Shown here: positions 21,872 through 32,568 of the stretch, one piece after another
Layout of the letters: every line of letters begins with the position of its first letter
Position numbering within the stretch: the first letter of the stretch is position 1
DNA from: Spinacia oleracea
Lineage: Eukaryota > Streptophyta > Magnoliopsida > Caryophyllales > Amaranthaceae
Reading direction: 5' to 3'
NCBI RefSeq assembly: GCF_020520425.1
Contig: NC_079487.1
Coordinates: 66,208,398 to 66,272,397 of the forward strand
DNA: 64,000 nt
Position numbers and translations under genes: made by a program
The notes under the pieces: model-generated
The model's input: only the letters and a program-made list of their open reading frames with translations
What the model was told of the DNA's origin: nothing
The model's database searches: none

Positions 21872-24800
21872 ATTTGGGGGAAAACAGAGGAGTAAGAACA
21901 AATGGAGGAAGCTTTCGAAGCATTCATCTACTACCTCAGATTCCCTAATCAACACCTTGGATGATGGTTGCCTTATGCACATTTTCAGCTTCCTCTCTCC
22001 TCTTCCTGGTTTGTTACTTTACCCTAATATTAATTTTCTCGAATTTCCAATTTGGATTTGAAACCCTAATTGATTGCTTAATTTGGCATTTTTTATCATC
22101 ATGATCTAATTTAGAGTATTTGAATCTGATTGGTGGTAGACCTAAATTGTATTTGACTGTTTAACTGAGCTAAATTGTGTCTCTTTTGTGAATTTGAGGT
22201 TATATGAGGTTGAAAGTCTGAATTTTTGTAATGGGGGGTTTTACTGGATTCTTATTCTCGATTCAGGTTTGTTAAATTGTTGTGAAATGATTAATATTTG
22301 GTATTAGAAATGAATGAATTATATATATTCTACGAATAGAAAGGTGTCGTCTTGGTTTTTAAAAGGATCGTATTCGTTTTATAATTTGTTGTCCTTTTAG
22401 GGCTATTGCTGTCTGTTGGCCATTGCTTGAGCTGAAATTGACTATAATTTGGATATATCTTTCAGTTGTTCTTGTTCTGAATTAGACTGCTTAATGAATT
22501 TTAAAGTTAGTGACTTTTGTCTTGTCTGATTGAATTGGTCTGCCTCGAGAGTTTCCTCAATTATACTTCGTATTACCTTTAAAATAATGTATGAAGAAGT
22601 TGGGGTATAGGGTTGACTGGGCAGTTAGTTCAGTTCTGGACTTAGCGAACCGAATTGGCAGTAGTCCTTGTTGGTAGGAGTTCATTTAGCTTATAGAATT
22701 GAGCGAGGCAGTTGGTTCTGGAAGATATGCTTGAATATGTTTGCAGTCTTTGCTCTTATTCTCTTTTACAGTTTGTGGTAGGAGTTCATTTAGCTTATAG
22801 TCCTTGTTGATAGTGCTATTGTTCAGATGGATATGGTTGTTTTTTGATGGAGGATGGGCTTATATATTAGTTTGTTTCTGCATTATTACTACGGTATATC
22901 AGCTGTTGTCACATATTACTTTTGAGTTTGCAGATCGTTATAACACCGCCCTCGTTTGCCACAGATGGCGATTCTTGGCATGCCACCCACACCTATGGTT
23001 GCGAGTAGACCGAACTATTAAGGATTTATCAGAACCTGGTGTGTACTCCAGTATTGATGCCGCTGTCTCTGCAGCAAAGTGAGTACAGATTAAACTGGCT
23101 GTCTTATGGTTTATCTTTAAAGAATCAATTAAACTCACAGGCTTCTTATATTTCAGGCCTGGTGATACAATCCTGATTGCTTCAGGAGGTGTCCATATTA
23201 CCTCTAATATTCAGATCAAGAAGCCTCTCTGCCTGGTATATAATAATCCTCTCTTCTCAATAATATCTTTACTTGTTCCTTCTCTACTGTATCCTGGGTT
23301 ATAAGATTGAACTCATGTTGTAGTTTCTACCCTCCCTTCATTGTGCCAGTCATCTCCTTGGTGTTGTATGACACTTCACCTTTGAATTCCGGAGCTTAAT
23401 ATGATTTACTTTTTTCTGATCTTGATTGTAAGCTTGTACGGTATTGCAAGTTTGCAACTTGTGTGCTGTGTAAATGTCCATCTTCTACGTGGTTGGAGTG
23501 TTTCTGTTTTATGCTTTCCTGACCTTTTCCCTCCCATCTTTTTGGTGCGAGGATGGGGACAAGAGAACTATGTAACCAAGTATGGCCGTGCAGATATTTA
23601 TGCATATTCACACAATTTAGGGCACACCTGCGGGTAGCCGTTTCTTGTCAGTGTTATTGTAGAAGCATAATTCAGTTTCTTCAATCCATCGCCTTTGGTT
23701 CCTTCTCTTCCTGTTGGTACAGGTTGGATGCTGTATTTTTTTTTTGCGCACCCACGTTAGCTTGCTTTTGTACTGATTATGTATCATCTTTTACCCAACT
23801 ATTTGAATACATTCATGAAGAAAGCATATCTAATTAGTTGCATTGCATTTTTTTTTTTGCTCTACAGCACCACACACATCTTATTTTCTTCTTGAGTATT
23901 GTTGGGTCAAAGACTTAGATGACAGGGGCAAGTCCCAAGAGCATCCGAATATTTCCCAAAATCATATGGGGTTTAAAAATTAGGTAGATTTGTACTTTTG
24001 TGTGCACAACTAGGTATAGTTGTTATTTGTGCGAAACTTAGTTTCAGAAGTAGATTATAATGATGCGATGCGTGGAAGAACTTTTGTTGTTTTTATGCTT
24101 CCATCACTCTGCAGTCATTTGTATCTTATTCAAGTATTGTTCTAGCAATTAAGCACATCTTTGAAGCATGTCCTCTGTAAAGTAATATATCGGGTTGTCT
24201 TTTCTAATTGAGTTTTTTCGTGATCATCACTATTGCCTTCTAATCTTCTTTTTTCTTTTTTTGCTCAGATAGGTGGAGGTGAACTTCCTGAAGAAACTAC
24301 TCTTCTTTGTTCCAGGGGCTCTGACAGGTTCGCAAAATTTCTTTGCTGTGCTTTCTACTGCAGGGCTTTATTGAACAAGCCTTTATAAACTGATGCACCC
24401 CTGTTAATCTTGATCATTTCTAAGTAGAAAGCACAGATGTTTAAGTTATCCTGGGGTTGGAGCATTTCACGAATCTGATTGAGCTTTTGTTTCCCACTCA
24501 TCTGTGCCAGACAAACCTTCATGTTAGAGAGAAACACAGATGTTTAAGTTATCCTTGAATAGAGGCTAGGTTGGTGGGTGAAGTAGGGCTTCTTGGTAGT
24601 GACCTTATATTATTTTTGGATGCAAATGACAGTATTGTGTGTCCATTGTTTGTTTATTGTTGGGCAGTGCACTGGAACTGCTTTCGACCTGCAAAGTGAC
24701 AAACTTGACAGTGAAGGCAGAGCTCGGTTGCTGCTTGCTTCATAGGAGTGGGAGGTTGATTATTGACAGTTGTGTCCTCCAATGTGAAACAGATCCTCTG

Positions 24801-25013
24801 GATTATCTTTCATGCCCCATAGTTAGCTCAGCCACGGGGCCGAAGAAGTTGCCATCATCAACGGCCCGGGGAGATGGTGTCACTGTTTCTCGTACCCGGA
24901 TTGAAGGTGGGGCCAAAGCAGTTTTGACCATTGGCACCCTTGTCCTGCAGCGTGTACGAGTAATTTATGGCCGTACGTCTGTGCTTTTCTGGTTTGAAGT
25001 CGAGCACCAATGA
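21810..25013 (+). CDS. SKIP5: F-box protein, SKIP5-like
   Basis: Likely substrate receptor of an SCF (SKP1-cullin-F-box) ubiquitin ligase. Exons read by eye: 21810-22008, 22934-23078, 23157-23235, 24269-24327 and 24668-25013. All introns are GT-AG, and phases add up to 275 codons plus TGA. The F-box lies at about residues 46-92 (DDGCLMHIFSFLSPLPDRYN, then VCHRWRFLACHP). After it come PGDTILIASGG, IGGGELP and a region with short beta-helix-like repeats (LTVKAELGCCLLHRSGRLII), as known for Arabidopsis SKIP5, which this resembles throughout; the ending LFWFEVEHQ also fits. The length is close to the family's. The start at 21810 is the first ATG in frame, but two out-of-frame ATGs precede it. The substrate is unknown. 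Confidence 0.92.
22009..22933 (+). other. Intron 1 of the F-box gene, with a local duplication
   Basis: A GT-AG intron of 925 bp. A direct repeat (GGTAGGAGTTCATTTAGCTT and the next bases) occurs near 22674 and again near 22777, about 103 bp apart. Confidence 0.75.
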
Positions 25014-26149
25014 TGGTTCGGTTAACTTCATCCTCAGCCCTTGTAACATTCAAGAAAAAACTGTACCTTTTCAATTCATTGTTTGTAAAATTTTCGTTTC
25101 CTTGTATTCTGTATGTATATTACTCTATAGTTTATTTTCATCATTCATAAGGCCACATTTGCGAAGACTTTTTAAGGTATTTTGGACTGAAGTTAAGACT
25201 TGTTGGTAGTCCAAACCCATCCACTTGTGTATTCAACTTTCGCGGCGACCTTGAGAGTTGAGACAGTGGAACACCATTGGAGTCGAGATAACACAAAAGA
25301 ATTTGGGAATACACAGTATTTCATTCAGAAAAACGTGATGATGTCCATGTAACACAGTTGTTAAATTGAGAGAGAAAATTGACACCCTATTTCTATCGCT
25401 TCCATACACTTCTAGTCTTCTACATCAGTAATAAATATATCATGTACTTCCCTCCATTTTATTGTAAGTGTCACAAATGTTGTCCAAATTTAGTTTGTCA
25501 CATTTTCATATTTGGAAAGCGAAACTCGTATTATAAGTATGTATACACCCTAAATTCCTAACTACTTACATTACAAATTCCCTCTAGTATATCTATTAGT
25601 TTTCAAATTACAAATAAGGGAAATTATTCGATTGAACATCTTGTAATCTATTTTTTTGATAATGTGATTAAAAGTCGGCCGAGAATCTCAATAATATGTG
25701 CAAATATAAAGGTTTAAAAGAATAAAAATTAGTAATCTAAGTATTAAATAAATGTATTATCCAATTTGTTAGAACCTATAATTTCGAGTGAGACTCTTTA
25801 TATTGAGTAATGTTTAAAAATGAGACAGAAAAAAGGATAATTTACCACATAAAGGTGGGTGTTGTTAGATGAACAAACAATTTGGATGATCCTCCCTCTC
25901 CCTCTCCCTCGTTATATCCATTGTGCAAAAATGAATTGAATTGAATTGACTTGACTTGAATCCAAGAAGAAGAAACACAGTAAAAATAAAAATAAAAATA
26001 AAAATTGGAGCCCACAAAAGTTGGACTAAGTCTTTTGGTATTAACTCAAGAAAAAGTCTGTCAACTCCCTCAACTTGCCACATACGTTCACTTTCTGTGT
26101 CTCCAAATTTTCATTTGTATTCTCACTCTTTAATTTGAAATTTCTTTCC
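25014..26149. other. Intergenic region between the F-box and SINAT genes
   Basis: Contains the 3' UTR of the F-box gene and the upstream region of the SINAT gene. I see only AT-rich sequence, a short (AAATA)n tract at about 25984-26004 and no gene or clear element. Confidence 0.6.
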
Positions 26150-26422
26150 ATTCAACAAATAAACACACACCCCCGCTCCCTCTCTGCTAAAACAATTAAA
26201 CTGACTCTTTATCTCTCTCTCTCTCCTTCAACATCTTTTACTCCGTAATAGTTTGTCTCATTTATTTATTCGGCCGTCTACGGTCTACCCCCAGTTTGCT
26301 CCCCATTTTTCCAGACGGCTAATAAATCAATAACAATTAATAATTAATTCTTCTCAAACTACAAATTCAATTCCCTACTTCCTGAATTATTATACCAACT
26401 TCTAAAATCCCATTATAATTTG

Positions 26423-26433
26423 GTTGTTGTTGC

Positions 26434-26467
<34 letters not shown>
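26423..26467 (+). repeat. TTG trinucleotide microsatellite
   Basis: About 14 units of TTG with one TGC interruption, inside the probable SINAT leader. Likely to vary in length between individuals. Confidence 0.8.
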
Positions 26468-26468
<1 letters not shown>

Positions 26469-26514
26469 GAGTTGAGGCCCTCCATTTTCTAGGGTTTTTC
26501 TTCTTCTTTCTTTA

Positions 26515-26526
26515 ATGGCGTTTTGA
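26515..26526 (+). other. Minimal upstream ORF (ATG GCG TTT TGA)
   Basis: A three-codon ORF in the probable first leader exon of the SINAT gene. Its role depends on inclusion in the mature mRNA. Confidence 0.4.
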
Positions 26527-27334
26527 ATTTCAAATTTCCCAACTCATTCTTCCCTCTTTTCAAGGTATTTTACTTCTTTTTTTCAATTGTCTTTTGTTTG
26601 ATGGTTTGTGTTTATGTTGTTTGTGATGATGAGTTATTCACGGTTTTGATGATCGCATTTTTAATTTTCGTTTCTTTTGTCTACTTATATAACTGATCAA
26701 TTTTGTTGTGATATTTAAATTCTGGGGTTTATTTTTCATTATGTCTGGTTGTAGGTTTTTGTTTCTTGAATTATGTGGTTGATTTTCTGTGTGGTCCTTG
26801 AATTTTTATTAATATCACTAAAAATAAATCAGAAAGTTGTAATTTTGCATTTTATGGAAAGTTTCAGTCTTGTTACTTGTGTAGTTGTGTTTGTAGTTTT
26901 TCCAAGTTTATTTCTTTTGCATATATTTTTTTTCTTTTATTGTTGATTTGAGAATTAATCTTCTACTTTACGAGTGATTGCGAATTTATCGTTTGTTTAT
27001 AATGTTTATTGAAGAAATTCAAAAAATAAATTGGAATTAAAGGCTTCCTATTTTCCTGGTTATTATTTCCTAGGATACTCAAAATTATAGCTAGCTTGAT
27101 TTTCCTGATTTGCTTCCATAAATGAAGAATTTGAATTATTTGCTTTGATGTGTATAGGATATCATAATATCATATTTGATTGTCTTTATCTAGGATTCGA
27201 TCTTTGGTGATGTTCACCTTAAGGAAGCTTGATATTTAGGTTCTTCATTTCACTGATGTTTGCACTTGTTGAAAAATTATGGGGTTTACTATTACTTGTA
27301 ATATTGAACATTTTCTTGTTGTGTCTATTTGTAG

Positions 27335-27409
27335 GCAAGGAATCACTATTAGTCGGCATATTTGAAGCGAGCAAGCGGTAAAGGGTTTCGAAAGGAGTGA
27401 AATTTCCCG
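27335..27409 (+). other. Putative 5' UTR exon 2 of the SINAT gene
   Basis: Bounded by an acceptor TATTTGTAG and a donor CCCG/GTAGGT. The next acceptor would be TTTGCATCCAG at 28268, about 20 bases before the ATG. Leader introns are common in this family, but these borders rest on splice consensus alone. Confidence 0.4.
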
Positions 27410-28289
27410 GTAGGTATTCCTTGTCTGTGTTTGAATTAACATGTTACAGAGTACAATGCTATGTATTACGAATGAACATATTAGAAACTAGGTTGGATGC
27501 AGGCCTTTAATTGTTGTGTGGCTAGTATGGTTATATTTTTCGTGCCTTGGCTTTAGGCCTCAAGAATGAGGGTGTGTTTTCTCGATTTACTGCGCTTTTG
27601 AAAATTTTTGCGCAGAATGATCGTGAATTGAACTTGGTTGGCCTTTTATTATACCCATAGGCAGACCTTCTACTGGGGCAAGCTCTGAATTTTTTTTTTT
27701 TTGAGTGATTAGTTATTAAACCTAAATTCCCTGACTATACTTATAAAATGTTGTGGCATAGTGGTTGGTGGCACTTGTTCTGAACAAGAGGTTGAAGTTA
27801 GTTCGAACTTTGGTCCTTCCAACCTTTTTGGCCAAGGTCCGCCACTTATTGTACCCTTACACTTTAATGAACTTATTGGTCTTGAACTTGACTTATTTTA
27901 ATTTATTAGCTTGATCTTAACTTATTAAAACTTATTTTTCCTGAAAGAAGGTGGGGAGAACACCATTAGGTGGAATAATTATTGTTTTGCAAGTTTACAT
28001 CAGCAAGCTTAAGATGTAAACAGCCCAAAAATTAGTGCCTGTAATCCGCAAAAGAGATTGTAGAAGATATAACAGATTAACAGCGGATGAACACTTTATT
28101 ATTTGATTGGTCAGTAACATCTGAGCCGGCCGATTAAATGGTGCATGTTCAGCTATTGCTGTTTATTGATACGGTTATTGCTAAAATCTTGAGACATGAC
28201 GCGGAAACACTATTTATGCATTGTTTTACTGATTAGGAACCATTTATAACAATCATTTTTGCATCCAGGTAAGTTATTTGGCCAACAAG

Positions 28290-29734
28290 ATGGCAACCGG
28301 AAGTCCTTATTTCGATGATGTGAGGGGGAAGCCTGAAGTTATCAATTCTCCCTCAAGTGAAGATATGATTGACGTTGTAGAACATGTAATAGATCCAACA
28401 CAAACTTCTGTTAAGCAAAATCCCATTGTATCTAGCAGTGTTTATGAGCTGCTGGAGTGCCCAGTGTGCCTAACTGCTATGTACCCTCCAATCCACCAGG
28501 TGAGGCTTACTTTAGTGCTTGCCTATCTAATGCTGAAGTGCCTGCTTTGACTGTAAATTTATAACAATTGCATCTGGATCTTCCATATAGTGTTCTCCCT
28601 GCTATCCGTGTTTCTTAAACGCGGTTCATAAATCATTTTTCTTGGGGGGCAAGGAAATTATTGACATTTATGCCCTATGGTCAATTTTCTTAAATTGAAA
28701 GCTGATCTGGGATTAAAACGATACTTTTATCTTGATTGTTCATCACGAATAACAGCATAAGCAACTTTTCTCTTGTCTCCCAAGTTCAATTAGGTGCATG
28801 ATTTTTTCATGCTTTATGTTTATGTGTATTTTCTGATTATTGTTCTTCTTTAACGTCTTTGTTGCAGTGTTCAAATGGCCACACAATATGTGCTAATTGC
28901 AAGCCCAGAGTACACAACCGGTGCCCAACTTGCAGGCATGAACTTGGTAACATTAGATGCCTTGCCCTTGAGAAGGTGGCTGCATCCCTTGAACTTCCAT
29001 GTAAATATCAAAGTTACGGATGCGTGGGTATATATCCGTACTATAGCAAGCTGAAGCACGAGTCCCAATGTTCCTTTAGACCCTATAACTGTCCTTATGC
29101 TGGATCAGAATGTACTGTTATTGGTGATATCCCTTATCTGGTGGCCCACCTTAAGGAGGATCATAAAGTTGACATGCACAATGGAAGTACATTCAACCAT
29201 CGCTATGTGAAGTCAAATCCGCATGAGGTCGAAAATGCTACTTGGATGCTTACGGTAAGCTTCTCCCGGACTACGTAATTATTATTTTTAATTATTTCTC
29301 CACTGATTTTTTTAAAACACAAGTCGTAAATTTATAATTGAATCATAAGTTCCTGATTCATGGTTATGGTATTATGTGTGTTGATGATGCCTGACCTTCC
29401 TTTTGCACTTTAGGTTTTCAGTTGCTTTGAGCAGTACTTCTGCCTTCATTTTGAAGCGTTCCAGCTAGGTATGGCTCCTGTCTACATAGCTTTCCTACGA
29501 TTCATGGGGGATGACAACGAAGCAAAAAATTATAGCTACAGCCTTGAGGTCGGAGGAAATGGAAGAAAGATGAGCTGGCAAGGAGTGCCAAGGAGCGTTA
29601 GGGATAGCCATCGCAAGGTTCGTGACAGCTTTGACGGTCTCATAATCCAGCGAAATATGGCACTTTTCTTTTCTGGTGGTGAACGGAAAGAATTGAAACT
29701 GAGAGTAACGGGTAGGATTTGGAAAGAACAGTGA
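28290..29734 (+). CDS. SINAT-type E3 ubiquitin-protein ligase (seven in absentia family)
   Basis: A RING E3 ligase that transfers ubiquitin to target proteins. Coding exons are 28290-28499, 28868-29254 and 29414-29734, all GT-AG and all phase 0, giving 305 aa. The RING finger spans residues 57-92 (CPVC, then CSNGH, CANC, CPTC). A SIAH-type zinc finger follows (about 112-170, with HESQC and AHLKEDHKVDMH), then the substrate-binding TRAF-like domain to the end (NATWMLTVFSCFEQYFCLHF, RSVRDSHRKVRDS, LKLRVTGRIWKEQ). Plants have several SINAT paralogues (SINAT1-5 in Arabidopsis). This looks nearest to the SINAT2-4 group, but I cannot assign a number. The ATG at 28290 was chosen as the first ATG in frame after a good acceptor. 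Partners and targets are not visible here. Confidence 0.95.
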
Positions 29735-30172
29735 CTTAATTTTTCTGGGAAGTCCTCTGTTAGAGTTAGAATTCTCCTTGTAGTGTCATTAGAAGTCTTC
29801 TGTTCATGTATTTTCAACTGTGTAAAATGGCAAATTCTCTTTGCTTGCCTATGCATCAAATATGTGACTGAGACAAATTTTATGATGTTCCATGTGAAAA
29901 AAATGGTTGAATCCTTGTATTTCTTTTGTTTTTTTTTTTAAAAAAAATGTCAATTATGTTGCGTATGGGCTAACATGAAAATGAGATTTGGCATCTCACA
30001 ACATAATTCCTGTTTCAAAGACTGCCTGCCCTTACGTATGGTTGGCCTGGGTTTTAAGATGGACTGTTACCGTGAGGAAGCCAAGATGTCTTAATGTCTT
30101 ATTGATTTCAGATTCACAACTTTTTTGTCTTCTTTGTGAACACGTTTTTTTTTTGAGAAAGCTGAAAAAAGG
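29735..30172. other. SINAT 3' UTR and downstream sequence
   Basis: AT-rich, with A/T homopolymer runs near 29925-29947. No gene is seen before the retroposon-like insertion. Confidence 0.6.
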
Positions 30173-30787
30173 TGAGCACTAGCAAAAATTAACTAACTAA
30201 TTAATTGTAAGATACTTGGGTCTCTCGCCGCTTTTTATGTCTCTCTTCTTTTCTAGGGTTTATTTTTTTGGCCTACGTAAATAGTTTAATTTTTTTGGTA
30301 ATTTGACTATTTTTGACCCTTTGTCTTCATTGACTTCAACTATTGTCTCTTAAATTCAATAAATTTTCACCATATGGACGGAGTTCGTCCTTGTTTGTTA
30401 ATCATCCGGTAGTAAGTATGTTTGGTTTGTCGTTCAGCCGTAGTGGATTTATGTAGAATTGATCCGTTGGTAAAGTTGTATGCGGGATTGCAATAGATAT
30501 CAATTTTCCGAGTACATTTAGATGAATCAAGTGGAAATCATCCTCAAGGCCACAACAAATCGTTAGAGCCTCTATCTGAAAAGGCTATATGTTCCAGCGT
30601 TATACACGAAAGACTATCTACAGTGTAAGATCTATTCAACGACCATAGTTTTGATGAAGGAAACCTTTATTTGATTCGTCATGTATTTGTCAGATCTATA
30701 TATATTTCTCTTGTAGATGTTGTATGACTCTTTATCAATGCATTATTTTTTCTTTCGAAAAAGAAATAATAAAGTGAACACTAGCAA
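30173..30787 (+). mobile_element. Probable truncated retroposon (LINE/SINE-like) with 13-bp target duplication
   Basis: TGAGCACTAGCAA (30173-30185) and TGAACACTAGCAA (30775-30787) bracket about 590 bp. The 3' end is A-rich (AAAAAGAAATAATAAA), as expected for a target-primed insertion in plus orientation. No ORF survives, and the class is inferred only from the ends. Confidence 0.5.
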
Positions 30788-30969
30788 CAACATACCTAGG
30801 AACTTTAGAACAACAAAAGAAATTAAATCGAAGAGCAAGAGTGAATATCTCTAGCAAGGGAGCGCACTTCCACCTGTGCTTGTTCTGAATCTTTAATACA
30901 TAGGGGCAAATTTTCCAAAAAGGACTTAAAACGGTCGTAGACAACAATATTCATGAGTATGTTGTAGAC

Positions 30970-31073
30970 AAAAGGACCTTATGTTAAGTTGCCGCTATGT
31001 ATTCATGTAAAAAATGACAGTATATTAAGTCAATACCGGAATACATAGGGGAAACTTAATATAAGGTCCTTTT
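30970..31073. repeat. Short hairpin-forming inverted repeat
   Basis: Arms 30970-31004 and 31039-31073 are about 35 bp, complementary with a few mismatches (AAAAGGACCTTATGTTAAGT against AATATAAGGTCCTTTT). A third partial unit follows at 31079-31105. Confidence 0.65.
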
Positions 31074-31084
31074 CTTGAATACAT

Positions 31085-31262
31085 AGGGGCAACTTAATAT
31101 TAAAGTCACACGTGCCGCTCACATGCAAGTCAATGGCCGAAAACTTGCATTTGGTTGTCTTTCGCAAAAAAAATTTACTTAAATGTGTGATTTCACAAAA
31201 AATATTATATAAGGTCATTTCTCGCAAAATTTGGGTTATAAAATGTCAATTTTGACAAATTT
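31085..31262. repeat. Dispersed repeat, copy 1
   Basis: The order CACGTGCCGCTCACATGCAA, then GTCAATGG, TTTCGCAAAAAAAA, GTGTGATTTCAC and GACAAATTTG, recurs in direct orientation at 35338-35500 (truncated) and 35505-35712. The copies bracket the LINE. Confidence 0.65.
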
Positions 31263-32568
31263 GACATACATAGGATATCATTTACACAATCGGTCCAGAT
31301 CTCCACCCTACTTACCACCGAAGCCACTTCGATCACATAGAGCCAACCAAATAGCCTCCAATTCTGCATGAAGAGGGGAACTAGCCCAAAGTAGAGCCTG
31401 ACCATTTCGCGTCAAGCTCATATTATCACAAATAACCCAACTTTCACCAACATGCACCAGCCTGCACTTTAACCATCCCATAACGCGAGAGCTTCCTGAT
31501 CTTGGCCATGTCTGTGAGAATAATTGTTGAGATCCTACCCAAAACTTCTCCCCACATCTAGCAATGCGAGTGAGCCATCTTCGCTAGCGTGGAAGAGGTG
31601 ATAGAGGACGAGATACGCATAATGCTCCTTTTGGATAGCTTTCGAATAGCTGCATAATTCTAGTAGGAGAAACTACAACACAACCAAAATATACTTCATT
31701 CCTATGCACCCAAATACACCACAACAAGTCAAAAAACTCCTCCGCTTCCTTATTATAGTCAGCAAGAAGTGTCGAGCTACTTATCTAAAGAAAAAACTCG
31801 AGGCTGTCCAAATTCTTTGAATTATCTCACAACCCCTTAGCATATGCTTTGAAGTTTCTATCTCGCTTGAGCAGAACACAAGTATTCCAGACCTGAATAC
31901 CCCCATCGAAGAAGAGTTGCCTTACTAGAGAATATTCCATCCAAACAACTTACATTTGGGTATCCTTTTCATCTTCCATATTTTTTTCCAAAAAACTTCT
32001 TCTGCGAGCCATGCCCCAGATTTCGGAGAAACGAGCAACCCGACTTGACTGAGAAAGAGCATGATTTAGAGCCACCTCAACAAGGATAGTCTTCCTGATC
32101 CTCCTTACTCAAATGTGTGGCAAGAATATTCTTAGCAATATATGGTGGGAACAACTTCCATACCAAATGTAAGTCCAAAGACTTATCTTCTTGAATCAAA
32201 TCATCCACCAAAGATGACTGATGAAACAGGTCCACGGAGACCGAGTTACGGGATTGAATTTTCCCGCAAGACACCCAAGTATCCTCACATATATCCGTAG
32301 ACCGTCCAATGCCAATTAATATCTTCACGTCCGAAAGAAAAGAATGCATTGAGTTGTATAGGCTACAATAGCCCCAAGCCGCTTGCGATATCAATTTCTT
32401 CTTACGGACTCTATCAACTAGTAGTCCATATTTTCCCTTTAACACGCGTCTAAACAGAAGGTTACCATTGTGATGAATGCGCCAAGCCTGCTTAAATAAG
32501 AGAGCTTGATTCATATGATAAACGATCTGAAGCCCAATTCCACCATCTAATTTATGCTTCTCTAAAAG
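31263..32568 (-). pseudogene. LINE (non-LTR retrotransposon) 3' part: RT end, zinc-binding RT domain, RNase H
   Basis: The minus strand reads, with several frameshifts, the end of an L1-type reverse transcriptase region (DGGIGLQIVYHMNQALLFKQ, 32514 and beyond). The zf-RVT stretch follows (FWKKIWKMKRIPKCK near 31990, then HMLRGCEI near 31840), and then an RNase H-like segment (SPLHAELEAIWLALCDRSGF near 31350). Only the piece 32077-32514 stays open (145 aa). This is a decayed LINE copy whose upstream RT part lies at 35129-35345, across an insertion. Confidence 0.8.
32559..32568. repeat. Target duplication TCTCTAAAAG (left) of the insertion in the LINE
   Basis: Ten bases are repeated at 35129-35138. 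The LINE protein homology continues from one side to the other if the insert is removed. Confidence 0.75.

Larger units (their letters stand above)
26150..26564 (+). other. Putative 5' UTR exon 1 of the SINAT gene
   Basis: Pyrimidine-rich leader sequence with a TC tract (about 26211-26225) and a GTT/TTG microsatellite (about 26423-26467), ending at a donor TTTTCAAG/GTATTT. The 5' limit is a guess, since no transcription start can be read. Confidence 0.45.
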
